From NCBI GenBank assembly GCA_002366565.1, contig DFBJ01000007.1:186001-250000 (forward strand): 64,000 nucleotides of DNA, written 5' to 3'. Within the stretch, counting starts at the first letter, position 1. Every line of letters begins with the position of its first letter. This document shows positions 26,334-34,378 of this stretch, one piece after another. The position numbers and the translations under genes were made by a program. Origin of the DNA: Bacteriovoracaceae bacterium UBA3083. GTDB lineage: Bacteria > Bdellovibrionota > Bacteriovoracia > Bacteriovoracales > Bacteriovoracaceae. The notes under the pieces were generated by a model. The model worked only from the letters and a program-made list of their open reading frames with translations. It was not told where the DNA came from and made no database searches.

Positions 26334-26762
26334 TTATAATTCTGCTTCAACTTCTTGAATAACAATTTCTATTAGTTCATCTATTGATATGTTTTCATCA
26401 ATCATCATTAAGTCAGAAATAGTTAGATCTAATAACGAATCAGATAAAGTGATAGGATCTCCTTCAAAGTTCCAAGCACCTTCTTTCACGTGAGTAGGTA
26501 ATCCTTTTATAGGGTTATCTCTGGCAATATCTTGATTGAAATCTTCTATTACAATAGAGTTATTAACTTTTTGTAATGTTTGTCTTTTTATTTCATTCAT
26601 TTCTTTAGAAATACATTCTTTCTGATCATTTGAATCCTTGCAATTCTCTTTCAAGTTTTGGTGTGCAATCATACTTAAGTACTTATAAGATTCGAGTTCT
26701 TTTACACTTACGTTTCCTGCAAAAATAGATGTACACATAAGAAATGCTATTAGTAATTTCAT
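26334..26762 (-). CDS. Exported 142-aa protein of unknown function
   Basis: A signal peptide MKLLIAFLMCTSIFA is followed by a mainly helical, acidic mature protein. Two cysteines (CKDSNDQKEC) lie close enough to form a small disulfide loop. The C-terminal 40 residues are strongly acidic and Ile/Leu-rich (DLTISDLMMIDENISIDELIEIVIQEVEAEL), suggesting an amphipathic helix. The ATG overlaps the stop of the upstream 453-aa gene (TAATG), so the two are translationally coupled and probably act together. No known family recognised. Confidence 0.6.
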   Translation of the reverse strand: MKLLIAFLMCTSIFAGNVSVKELESYKYLSMIAHQNLKENCKDSNDQKECISKEMNEIKRQTLQKVNNSIVIEDFNQDIARDNPIKGLPTHVKEGAWNFEGDPITLSDSLLDLTISDLMMIDENISIDELIEIVIQEVEAEL

Positions 26763-28123
26763 TATTCCTCCAATCCAAAGCTATATTTAATTAATAGTTC
26801 ATTATATATTTCTCTTATATCTTTTGTTTTCTTTTTAATTCCTATTTCCCAGTTTTTCATTGGTTCGCCACCCCACATATTAAATCTTTTATACGGAGTA
26901 AAGTCGCCACAGACTTTTATTGTTTTTTGTTCAACTCTTCTTATTAAATGATCTATTGGATCAACATCAAATGAGCTTCCAATCTGAGAGCTTCTATATA
27001 AATGTATCCAACGACTTGCTCCTGGCCACAATCCGAAAGAATTACACTTCTCTTCTGTCATATTTAAAAGTATTAATGTATTTAAATAGCTTTTAAGTCT
27101 GTTGTTTTGAAATATAACATCCTCTTTTGAGAGTTGCTCATTAAAGTCAAAATCATTGGTGACGTTATCTTTTGAAATTAACATCATATATTTTAATAGA
27201 TCCATAACAAAAGACTTTTCATGATAGCGAGTTAGTTTAGAACTAAAGAACTTATTAAAATGTGAAGTATTCTCTAGAAGAACTTGCACAAACATTGGAT
27301 GAAAGTTTTTGACTAGACTCAGTCCTCCAGTATCATATATATTTGCAGACTCTAGGTAACCTCTAACAGCAATATGAAAGAATGATATCTTTTCATGTAA
27401 ATGTTTTCTCTTCTTTTTATTCATTTTAATTGCTTTGTTATCAAAGTAGAAAATTCTTGCCTTTGTTTCTCCTAACTCTGCTACTAGGTCATCCCATAAA
27501 TTTTTAGCTCTTATGTTAAATTCAAGTATTTCATCCCAGTCATTTGATTTGGTTAAAAATTCTTCAGTTATGTTAAATCCATCATTGGTAGTATGAAATC
27601 CACTATGATTTAGAGTAAATACTCGATAGAAGTCTCTCATTCTAGGTATCCCTCTTGGACTACTTGTTCTCCTAGCTTTTATCTCTTCTATTGAATAATA
27701 AGAAGATGATGTATTCTCAGAATCTCTGATTATTCTTGTAGTTATTACTTTACTTTTCTCATAATGATTGGACTTAAACTCTAGATCTTTTACATCACTT
27801 GCTTGAACTAAGTATGCGTAGTCATAGTTATTTAAATGGGCAGGAGAAGATTTATCTTCTCTTAAAAAGAAGTCTTTTGCCTTTTTTGCAAACATTCGCT
27901 CACAGTATATTGATTCTAAATTGTCTTCTGAGATAGAAGCTCTTGTTGCTACATAAGTTTGTTTCTTGTCATTTTTTTCAATTATAAAATTAACACATCT
28001 ACCTTGTTCTGATCTTATATAGTCAACTGGTACATTATCTTGATATTTCTTGTAGCTATTTCCCCAAAAGGCAGAAGCACTTGTGATCATAAATAGATAT
28101 GTTATTAGAATTTTAATGTTCAT
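26762..28123 (-). CDS. Exported 453-aa protein of unknown function
   Basis: A signal peptide MNIKILITYLFMITSASA precedes a mature protein rich in Lys, Asn and aromatic residues. Residues about 60-170 look beta-rich and 180-320 helical. A few cysteines (for example CVNF, YCERMF, KCNSF, VCGDF) are scattered. There is no clear catalytic motif; one HLHEKISFFH segment is not a zinc signature. A GGAGAC ribosome binding site precedes ATG. It is the first gene of a two-gene unit with the 142-aa exoprotein, read from a sigma-54-type promoter at 28209-28224 and divergent from the STAND regulator gene. Function unknown. Confidence 0.6.
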   Translation of the reverse strand: MNIKILITYLFMITSASAFWGNSYKKYQDNVPVDYIRSEQGRCVNFIIEKNDKKQTYVATRASISEDNLESIYCERMFAKKAKDFFLREDKSSPAHLNNYDYAYLVQASDVKDLEFKSNHYEKSKVITTRIIRDSENTSSSYYSIEEIKARRTSSPRGIPRMRDFYRVFTLNHSGFHTTNDGFNITEEFLTKSNDWDEILEFNIRAKNLWDDLVAELGETKARIFYFDNKAIKMNKKKRKHLHEKISFFHIAVRGYLESANIYDTGGLSLVKNFHPMFVQVLLENTSHFNKFFSSKLTRYHEKSFVMDLLKYMMLISKDNVTNDFDFNEQLSKEDVIFQNNRLKSYLNTLILLNMTEEKCNSFGLWPGASRWIHLYRSSQIGSSFDVDPIDHLIRRVEQKTIKVCGDFTPYKRFNMWGGEPMKNWEIGIKKKTKDIREIYNELLIKYSFGLEE

Positions 28124-28208
28124 AATGTCTCCAGGTGCCTAAAATTTAGACATATGTTAGTCAGTATTGGCCCTAAAATACTAATATTATGCAGTTTGTA
28201 TTATTAAT

Positions 28209-28224
28209 TGCAATGTCAGAGCCA
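28209..28224 (-). promoter_or_regulatory. Sigma-54 (-24/-12) promoter for the 453/142-aa exoprotein operon
   Basis: On the minus strand TGGCTCTGACATTGCA matches TGGCACG-N4-TTGCW at 10 of 12 positions, with GG and GC exactly 10 bp apart. A start near 28198 leaves an ~75-nt leader before the ATG at 28123. Confidence 0.6.
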
Positions 28225-28287
28225 AGTTTCTTGAGGTTGATAATAAGGGAATTTGACTAGACGGTAATTAAACAGAATCTTTCAAAA

Positions 28288-31200
28288 ATGGACCAATTAT
28301 GCCTTTCTACTCTAATATATTCTATAAAGAGAGCCGATATAAAGTTAATGAAAATGATTATTGGACGAGATATTGAGATTAGATATATTGAGCAGGCAGA
28401 ACTGTTTGAAGAATCTATACTTGTTCAAGGTAACAAAGGTGTAGGTAAGACATTTCTTATTTCACAATATGAGAAAAAGCATAAGAAAAACTTCCTTTGG
28501 ATTTCTATTGATAAATTTAGATCATTAGAAGATATTGTAAATTTAGAAATTCAAGCACATGGTTTAGCTTCCCCCGAGTTAAGTAGTATCGAATTACTCT
28601 TAAAGGTATTTAGTAAGACTTGGTCTGAGTATGATGGAGTAGTATGGGAGAACTTTCAATTTTTGTCATCTAGCTACAAGAAAATATTAGTAAACTTTGC
28701 AACCTCTTCTCATAAATTTCCAACTCAGTTTTTTACTTCTACTGATAAAGAAGAAGAGTATGTTAAAAATCATTGTAAAATAATTTCATTAAATAGTTTC
28801 TCTCTAGATGAGACAAAACTTTACCTCAAGCAAATTAATATTAGTAATGAAGAAAATACTACAGTTAATGTTGAAGATGTCTTTGAAAAGACTAAAGGAA
28901 TTCCTAAGCTTTTAAATATCTATATCCTTTCAGGAGGAGATATAAGTAGTTATTGGCAGAATCAAATTGAAACATTAAATGAGGATCAACAGGAGTTAGT
29001 AGTAAGTTTGTTGCTACTAAATAGGCCTGTTAAGTTAAATGAATTAAACTTTTTAAACGTTTCTAATGAAGACATTTCTTTGTTAAGTTCTTTACTTCTT
29101 ATCGAGAACTCTCAGAATGACTATGAGTATATAGAATCAAATTTTTCATTAAATGATTTAGAGCAAATTTTCGATAGAGATATGATTTATAAAATTCGTC
29201 ATAGTTTAGTTGATAAATTGATTGAAAATACTAAGGTTTCTATTGAAATAATTTATCATGTTTTATCTACTCGTAATTTAGAAACTATTAATAATTATTT
29301 AGAAAAAAATACTGCCTTTTTTCTACCAAGTCTTGAGTCACAATCTAAAACATTTCTAAATGACTTTTGCATTTTATGTGATGAGATTATTAATGAAGTT
29401 AAAAAAAGTGACCTGGTGACCACAATATTATTGAGGTATTTATCTAAGGCCCTCTTTCTCCTAGGTCGGAGATCAGATGCTTTGGAGTATTTGAATAAAT
29501 ATTTCTTAGAAAATACAGATATTAGTAAGTATAAAGATCAAGCAAAATATCTAATGATAGAATATGTACAACAGTTAAATAGAATGGAAGAGTTTGAACA
29601 AGCTCTTAGTTTAAGTCGTAAGTTAATTCCATATTCTAAAGACACTATGAATATTCTTTTACGTATAGAGCAAAATACTGCACTTATGAATATTGATATA
29701 GATGAAGCATACAAATTATTTAATAGCCTTTATGATGATACCAAGAATTATAGAGATGATTCTTATGAATATTACTTTGCTATGGGACAGTTTAATTTTC
29801 AGTATGCTAGATGTTTGTATAATTTAGAACAGATGGATAAGGCTGAGGATGCATTCAGTAGAGCAGCAGAATACTTTCAAAAAATATCTAAGCCGTACTT
29901 TGCTACTGTTTGTGATTTAAATCTCATATGGGTTTTAATTAAGAAGTTAGACTATGATCAAATAAGACTTAAGTCGACGAGTGTTTTAGAATATTGTCAT
30001 TCTTTTGGATACCTTTACATTTCTGCAGGTATTAATGTCATTCTTGCAAAAGTAGATCGACATCACCTACAGCTTGATGAAGCATTAGAAAAAATTAATC
30101 TATCTCTAGCACAACTTGGTGATGATGCACCTTTTTTACCATATAAAGATGCAACAATTGAGAAAATTAGAATTCTTCTCCATCTAGGATATAGAAACGA
30201 TGCAAATGTTCTGTTAGATGTGCTTCTGCAAAGAGGTGAGAAGTATAAGATTACAGAATCAGATGATTATAAAAAAATAAAATTAGAAATTGATATTTAT
30301 AAATATGACTCTCTAGAGGAGAAAGACGCTTGGGCCCAGGTGTCGTATGATGACTACGAAGAGGACCATAGAAGTCTCTATTTACTTCAATTAGGAGAGG
30401 AGTTAGATATTTATGAAAACACTTTGAATAACCCTTTGTCAAAAGTAATGTTTTATATAGGAAAAATGTATAAAAGTATGTTGAAGGGAAGTAAAAGTGA
30501 CATTTGGTCTTATACATCGAAAATAGAAAAAATTTTTGATGACCACTCAATCTGTAATGAGTACTTCTATTACTATAAAATTGTTTCTTTACTTATAACT
30601 ATTGAAAAAGAAGAGAAAGATCAACGTCAAATCATTTTGAATTCATTTCTTGATGAGATTAAAGATTCAAGTCTAAGTAAAGAGATTAAAGATATTTTCG
30701 AAGTTACAGTTGCAAACCTAGTATCAGCTAACTCTAAATCGTGGACTAAGATTTCAAAAAGAGATCAGTATCGTTATAAGTTAATTGTTAATAGTTTTAC
30801 TGATAGATCTGATGGTAAGTATTATTTAATTGATGGTATAGGTAAAAAACTTGTATCAGATTACAAAATTAATAAAGATTTAGACTTTGTATTTATTGAT
30901 GATATTGGTGAGCTTTACTATAAAGGTGAGCTCGTTTCTGATTTTACTGGCAGAAAAAAATTACAAGACTTTTTGGGAGCGTTTCTTGAGATTAGTCCTA
31001 GGGAGATTGGTAAGGTTGAAATTGTCCCTTTAATATGGGGGGAAATATATGATCCATTCAAGCACGATTCACGTGTATATACTAATATTCAAAGATTAAA
31101 GTCTGTTCTAAAGGTAAAAGACTTATTACTTAAGGGAGAGGATGGATATTCTTGGAATTCTAAGTATTCTTTTAATTACTACAAACGTCGTCTTGATAAG

Positions 31201-31416
31201 GAGACGCAGCTCGATAATCGTAATCAATCTTTATTAATAAAAATATTTCAAAGGTTTAGAAAGAAAGAAGAAGAGTATTTATCTAGAAAAGTACTCGTCG
31301 AAGCTTCTGGTATTTCTGAGTCTCAGGTGAAGAGAGAACTAAGTTCTCTACTTGAAAAGGGCATTCTGGCCCAGACTGGTAAAGGAAGATCTGTTAAATA
31401 TACTTTAACTATCTGA
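28288..31416 (+). CDS. STAND-type ATPase regulator with TPR-like repeats and DNA-binding C-terminus
   Basis: 1042 aa, cytosolic. Order of parts: an N-terminal NTPase with IIGRDIEIRYIEQ (24-36) and a Walker A loop GNKGVGKT (48-55); a winged-helix-like region to ~300; a long helical repeat region (about 350-780) with TPR-like pairs (ALEYLNKYF, AEDAFSRAAEYFQKI); a segment around 905-960 resembling the OmpR/SARP-type winged helix (HDSRVYTNIQRLKSVLKV then GEDGYSW); and a C-terminal MarR/ArsR-like HTH (SRKVLVEASGISESQVKRELSSLLEKGIL, ~995-1025). This is the plan of MalT/AfsR-like regulators, where ligand and ATP control oligomerisation and DNA binding. The start is uncertain: neither 28288 nor the internal ATGs at 28348 and 28354 has a good ribosome binding site. 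It sits between exoprotein operons it may control. Confidence 0.75.
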   Translation: MDQLCLSTLIYSIKRADIKLMKMIIGRDIEIRYIEQAELFEESILVQGNKGVGKTFLISQYEKKHKKNFLWISIDKFRSLEDIVNLEIQAHGLASPELSSIELLLKVFSKTWSEYDGVVWENFQFLSSSYKKILVNFATSSHKFPTQFFTSTDKEEEYVKNHCKIISLNSFSLDETKLYLKQINISNEENTTVNVEDVFEKTKGIPKLLNIYILSGGDISSYWQNQIETLNEDQQELVVSLLLLNRPVKLNELNFLNVSNEDISLLSSLLLIENSQNDYEYIESNFSLNDLEQIFDRDMIYKIRHSLVDKLIENTKVSIEIIYHVLSTRNLETINNYLEKNTAFFLPSLESQSKTFLNDFCILCDEIINEVKKSDLVTTILLRYLSKALFLLGRRSDALEYLNKYFLENTDISKYKDQAKYLMIEYVQQLNRMEEFEQALSLSRKLIPYSKDTMNILLRIEQNTALMNIDIDEAYKLFNSLYDDTKNYRDDSYEYYFAMGQFNFQYARCLYNLEQMDKAEDAFSRAAEYFQKISKPYFATVCDLNLIWVLIKKLDYDQIRLKSTSVLEYCHSFGYLYISAGINVILAKVDRHHLQLDEALEKINLSLAQLGDDAPFLPYKDATIEKIRILLHLGYRNDANVLLDVLLQRGEKYKITESDDYKKIKLEIDIYKYDSLEEKDAWAQVSYDDYEEDHRSLYLLQLGEELDIYENTLNNPLSKVMFYIGKMYKSMLKGSKSDIWSYTSKIEKIFDDHSICNEYFYYYKIVSLLITIEKEEKDQRQIILNSFLDEIKDSSLSKEIKDIFEVTVANLVSANSKSWTKISKRDQYRYKLIVNSFTDRSDGKYYLIDGIGKKLVSDYKINKDLDFVFIDDIGELYYKGELVSDFTGRKKLQDFLGAFLEISPREIGKVEIVPLIWGEIYDPFKHDSRVYTNIQRLKSVLKVKDLLLKGEDGYSWNSKYSFNYYKRRLDKETQLDNRNQSLLIKIFQRFRKKEEEYLSRKVLVEASGISESQVKRELSSLLEKGILAQTGKGRSVKYTLTI

Positions 31417-31553
31417 TATTATGATCATTAATCGGTTCATTTATGTAAGTTTCTGTTAGTCATTTCTAATCCTGTTCTCTTGTAAATTGTGTTCAGACAA
31501 CAAACAACGTTTTATTACAAAAAATAAAGCGCAACACACATTAGGAGAACACA

Positions 31554-32456
31554 ATGAACAACATTAAGAAAACATTACTTGTATGCTTATCAGTATTATC
31601 TTTAAATATCTTAGCTGATACTGAACAAAAAATTAATTCTTGCTACCTTACACAGAACTCTATTAGGTTTTCTCAACCTGCTACTTCTGTTCATGGAGCT
31701 CTACAGGATAACTCATTTTATGAAGACTTTAGAGGTGTATGTCTAGAGAGTCTATCAGAACTCAACGTTCAACTTAAGATGGCCTTTGATGAGTGGAAGT
31801 ATGGTAATCATAGCTCTGCTGTTATGAGACTTCACAATGCTTTAAAAGATTCAGCAAATAAAGTGGCCTTTGATAGCATAGATGTTCCACCTCATACAGC
31901 AACATCTATTATCAATAGTTATAGAATTTCAGAAAAAGTGAAGGAGTCTATCCATAAGAATCTACCTGATAGAAGACTTGGACTTCAAGTAGAGTTCATG
32001 ATGCTTACTGAACTGATAAATATTGTGAACTGGGCAAATACAAATCTTGATAACCCTTATTACAGAAATGTTGTAGATACATATATTTCATTTGGTAATA
32101 ACTTTAGTAGCATGAACTACTTTAACGATTACCTAGGTAAGGTAAAACAATTAAGTATTAAATACTTAAGATCATATCAAAAAGTTCAAGAGGCGCTAGC
32201 TTCAAATAGAGTAGAGCTTGATGTTGCACACAGCTTTGCATCTGCGGCAAAAGAAACTCTTCAACAATCAGTATACAGAAGACAATTCTGTGCAGGGCTT
32301 AGTGGTTTAGATCACATAATGCGTTTAACTGAAAGCTTTCAGTGTGGGCAGGCTCAAATACCTAGTTATAGACAAGTTAATATCGTTCGATCGACTATGA
32401 ATAAGGTTGAGAGAGAAATATCGAATGTTAGAACTGGAAGATCGTCTTGTTATTAA
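31554..32456 (+). CDS. Exported 300-aa protein, first gene of a three-gene operon
   Basis: A signal peptide MNNIKKTLLVCLSVLSLNILA is followed by a helical mature protein with four or more cysteines (SCYLTQ, GVCLESL, QFCAGL, FQCGQ, SSCY), so disulfides are likely. The pattern of long amphipathic helices resembles periplasmic helical-bundle proteins, but I recognise no family. AGGAG lies seven bases before ATG. The leader (31508-31531) has an AT-rich 9-bp stem with one G-U pair. Followed 25 bp later by the next exoprotein gene. Function unknown. Confidence 0.6.
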   Translation: MNNIKKTLLVCLSVLSLNILADTEQKINSCYLTQNSIRFSQPATSVHGALQDNSFYEDFRGVCLESLSELNVQLKMAFDEWKYGNHSSAVMRLHNALKDSANKVAFDSIDVPPHTATSIINSYRISEKVKESIHKNLPDRRLGLQVEFMMLTELINIVNWANTNLDNPYYRNVVDTYISFGNNFSSMNYFNDYLGKVKQLSIKYLRSYQKVQEALASNRVELDVAHSFASAAKETLQQSVYRRQFCAGLSGLDHIMRLTESFQCGQAQIPSYRQVNIVRSTMNKVEREISNVRTGRSSCY

Positions 32457-32481
32457 TTTAAAAAATGGAATAGGTGAAAAT

Positions 32482-33411
32482 ATGAAAACGTTATTAAGAA
32501 ATATTTTATTTGTAGTATTAATTTTATCAAGTTTTTCTAATGTAGCTCAAGCACAAGGAAGAGGAACTATTAATGTAAACCAAGAAGTTGATGTACTCGT
32601 TCAAAAGTTAGAGGTCGCAAGAAAGGCCTCTATAGATTTCAAAGATGGGTTTTATAAAGTTGAATCATTGAATGATTATAGTGACGAAGTTGAATATGAC
32701 ATGCTTGTTCAAACTGATGTGAATGATTCTCAGAAAAAGCTGATAGTTCTAATTCCTGAAAGAGTTAGAAAAGGAAAAGAGTCAGGATTTGGATATTTTT
32801 ATCAAGCAAGACCTGTATCTAGAGGAAGATCTTTAATGTTAAGTCCTATCTCTATTGGTCAGAATGGTAACTTTATAATCGAATCAGAAAGAAGTAGTTC
32901 AGCACCAGTTTTGCTCCTTTCAAAGTCTATGTTTAATGGAGAAGAGAAGAATACATTTACAATGCAGGGGAGAAATGGAGCATTAGGAAATGGTGTATTT
33001 ACAATTAAGAAAATGGGCTCAAAACAAAAATACCCTAAGTTAAGTTCAACACCTCGTTCTGGGTTTTTCGCTGCAGGTAGTAAGAAGCGTGGAGCAGAGC
33101 TAATTGTAAATGATGGAATGCTGTCATTATTTGATGGAAGTAGAATAGATCAAGAATATGAAATGATTGATTTAAATGAGCATGAGATATTTAGTGGTTT
33201 GGCCCTATCTCAATGGGACAGTATGGCCGAGTATGAAGTTAGTTATGAGAACATTCAGAAGTTAGCAGTGTTTTTCAAAAACTATCAGGGCGAACAAGAA
33301 TTTCTACTAATCGCATCTCCTGGTTTCCGTGAAGGACAGTACAGAATGGATGTCTATCAGAGTGGAAATGTTAGCTGGATTAAGAAATTAATTATTAACT
33401 TATTTGAATAA
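32482..33411 (+). CDS. Exported 309-aa protein, second gene of the operon
   Basis: I chose the ATG at 32482, with AGGTG upstream, because it starts a signal peptide (MKTLLRNILFVVLILSSFSNVAQA). The frame extends 25 codons further upstream, overlapping the previous gene, but without signal-peptide character. The mature protein alternates Gly/Ser/Arg-rich turns with short strands (RPVSRGRSLMLSPISIG, NFIIESERSS, NGALGNGVFTIKKMG), suggesting a beta-rich fold. No cysteine and no known motif. Spacing to both neighbours is 20-25 bp. Confidence 0.6.
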   Translation: MKTLLRNILFVVLILSSFSNVAQAQGRGTINVNQEVDVLVQKLEVARKASIDFKDGFYKVESLNDYSDEVEYDMLVQTDVNDSQKKLIVLIPERVRKGKESGFGYFYQARPVSRGRSLMLSPISIGQNGNFIIESERSSSAPVLLLSKSMFNGEEKNTFTMQGRNGALGNGVFTIKKMGSKQKYPKLSSTPRSGFFAAGSKKRGAELIVNDGMLSLFDGSRIDQEYEMIDLNEHEIFSGLALSQWDSMAEYEVSYENIQKLAVFFKNYQGEQEFLLIASPGFREGQYRMDVYQSGNVSWIKKLIINLFE

Positions 33412-33431
33412 TATTAAATTGGAGAATAGAA

Positions 33432-34265
33432 ATGAAATTAAATAATATATTAAAAGTTTTAGTGATGAGTTTATTATTTTCAAATATTACATTTGCAAGT
33501 GGATTCTTATCAGAAATTGATGAAAACGAAGTAAAAGTAGAGAGTATTGTTACAGAATCAGAAGTTAATCTCTTAGGTGACTTTGAACTTGAAGAGCTTA
33601 TTGATGAGGCATACGATTCAGTAGACCTTATTAATAAAGCATTAAACGATAGGCTAGAGTATCAATACGCTGGAAGAATATCATTCTTGCATGAAAAATC
33701 TCAAGACATTATTGCAAAGTCTGAAGCAAAAACAGATGAGGCCTTACTTAGGTTGTCATTGAAAAGAACAGCTCAGATTGGAAAAGAAATTTTAACAGTG
33801 ATGGGAAGAAATAACGAAGAAAACCTAAGATGGTTATCTCACTTCTATAAAAACGGTTTTGAAAATGCTGCAAGATTAATAAATGCAAACTATATACTAG
33901 TAGGAGATATTCAATATCTTGACGAGTATGATTCATCTAAGAGGTATTTAACGTCTGCAGAGTTTGGTCGTATGGAAGCTCTTAGATTATGGGAGTACTC
34001 AAGTGGATTAGAGTCCGACACATCGAAGGCTATCTTACTTGTAAGGCTTGTATCTTATCTTGGCACAGATTTAAAGAATGATCTAAGAAGACGAGAGTCA
34101 GGAATTGCTAAGTCACTTGCAGATGTTTATTACCTACAGAAGTCAGCTTCTTATAAGAAAGTAGTTAGAAGTATCCAAGGTGGAATGATTCCTGAGAGAG
34201 ATGATGTTGCAAAGCTTAGAAGATCTATTTACACACTTATAATGGATTTTAACAATAGATTCTAG
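33432..34265 (+). CDS. Exported 277-aa protein, third gene of the operon
   Basis: A signal peptide MKLNNILKVLVMSLLFSNITFA, then an acidic stretch (SEIDENEVKVESIVTESEVN) and a mostly helical protein ending in a basic helix. No cysteine in the mature part, no recognised domain. GGAG precedes the ATG. The following gene starts 113 bp further on, from its own sigma-54-type promoter, which begins two bases after this stop codon. Confidence 0.6.
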   Translation: MKLNNILKVLVMSLLFSNITFASGFLSEIDENEVKVESIVTESEVNLLGDFELEELIDEAYDSVDLINKALNDRLEYQYAGRISFLHEKSQDIIAKSEAKTDEALLRLSLKRTAQIGKEILTVMGRNNEENLRWLSHFYKNGFENAARLINANYILVGDIQYLDEYDSSKRYLTSAEFGRMEALRLWEYSSGLESDTSKAILLVRLVSYLGTDLKNDLRRRESGIAKSLADVYYLQKSASYKKVVRSIQGGMIPERDDVAKLRRSIYTLIMDFNNRF

Positions 34266-34266
34266 T

Positions 34267-34282
34267 TGGCACTGATATTGCT
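34267..34282 (+). promoter_or_regulatory. Sigma-54 (-24/-12) promoter for the HEMIH exoprotein gene
   Basis: TGGCACTGATATTGCT matches the consensus at 11 of 12 positions, with GG (34268-34269) and GC (34280-34281) exactly 10 bp apart. It starts right after the stop codon of the upstream gene. A start near 34293 leaves an ~86-nt leader. This is the best sigma-54 match in the window. Confidence 0.7.
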
Positions 34283-34334
34283 AAATATACTAACCATGTA
34301 TGTCAGATTAAATGCTAGTTAGAGACTTTCCTTT

Positions 34335-34359
34335 CAACTGTACAATTTTTATACAGTTG
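34335..34359. promoter_or_regulatory. 8-bp inverted repeat in the leader of the HEMIH gene
   Basis: CAACTGTA (34335-34342) and TACAGTTG (34352-34359) flank a 9-nt AT loop. No T-run follows, so it is not an obvious terminator. It lies between the sigma-54 promoter and the ribosome binding site and could be an operator or an RNA hairpin. Confidence 0.45.
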
Positions 34360-34378
34360 TTAGATTTAGGACACTTAT

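Noticed and set aside
27395..27430. HLHEKISFFH stretch in the 453-aa exoprotein as a zinc site
   Set aside because: The spacing does not fit HExxH or other known zinc motifs.
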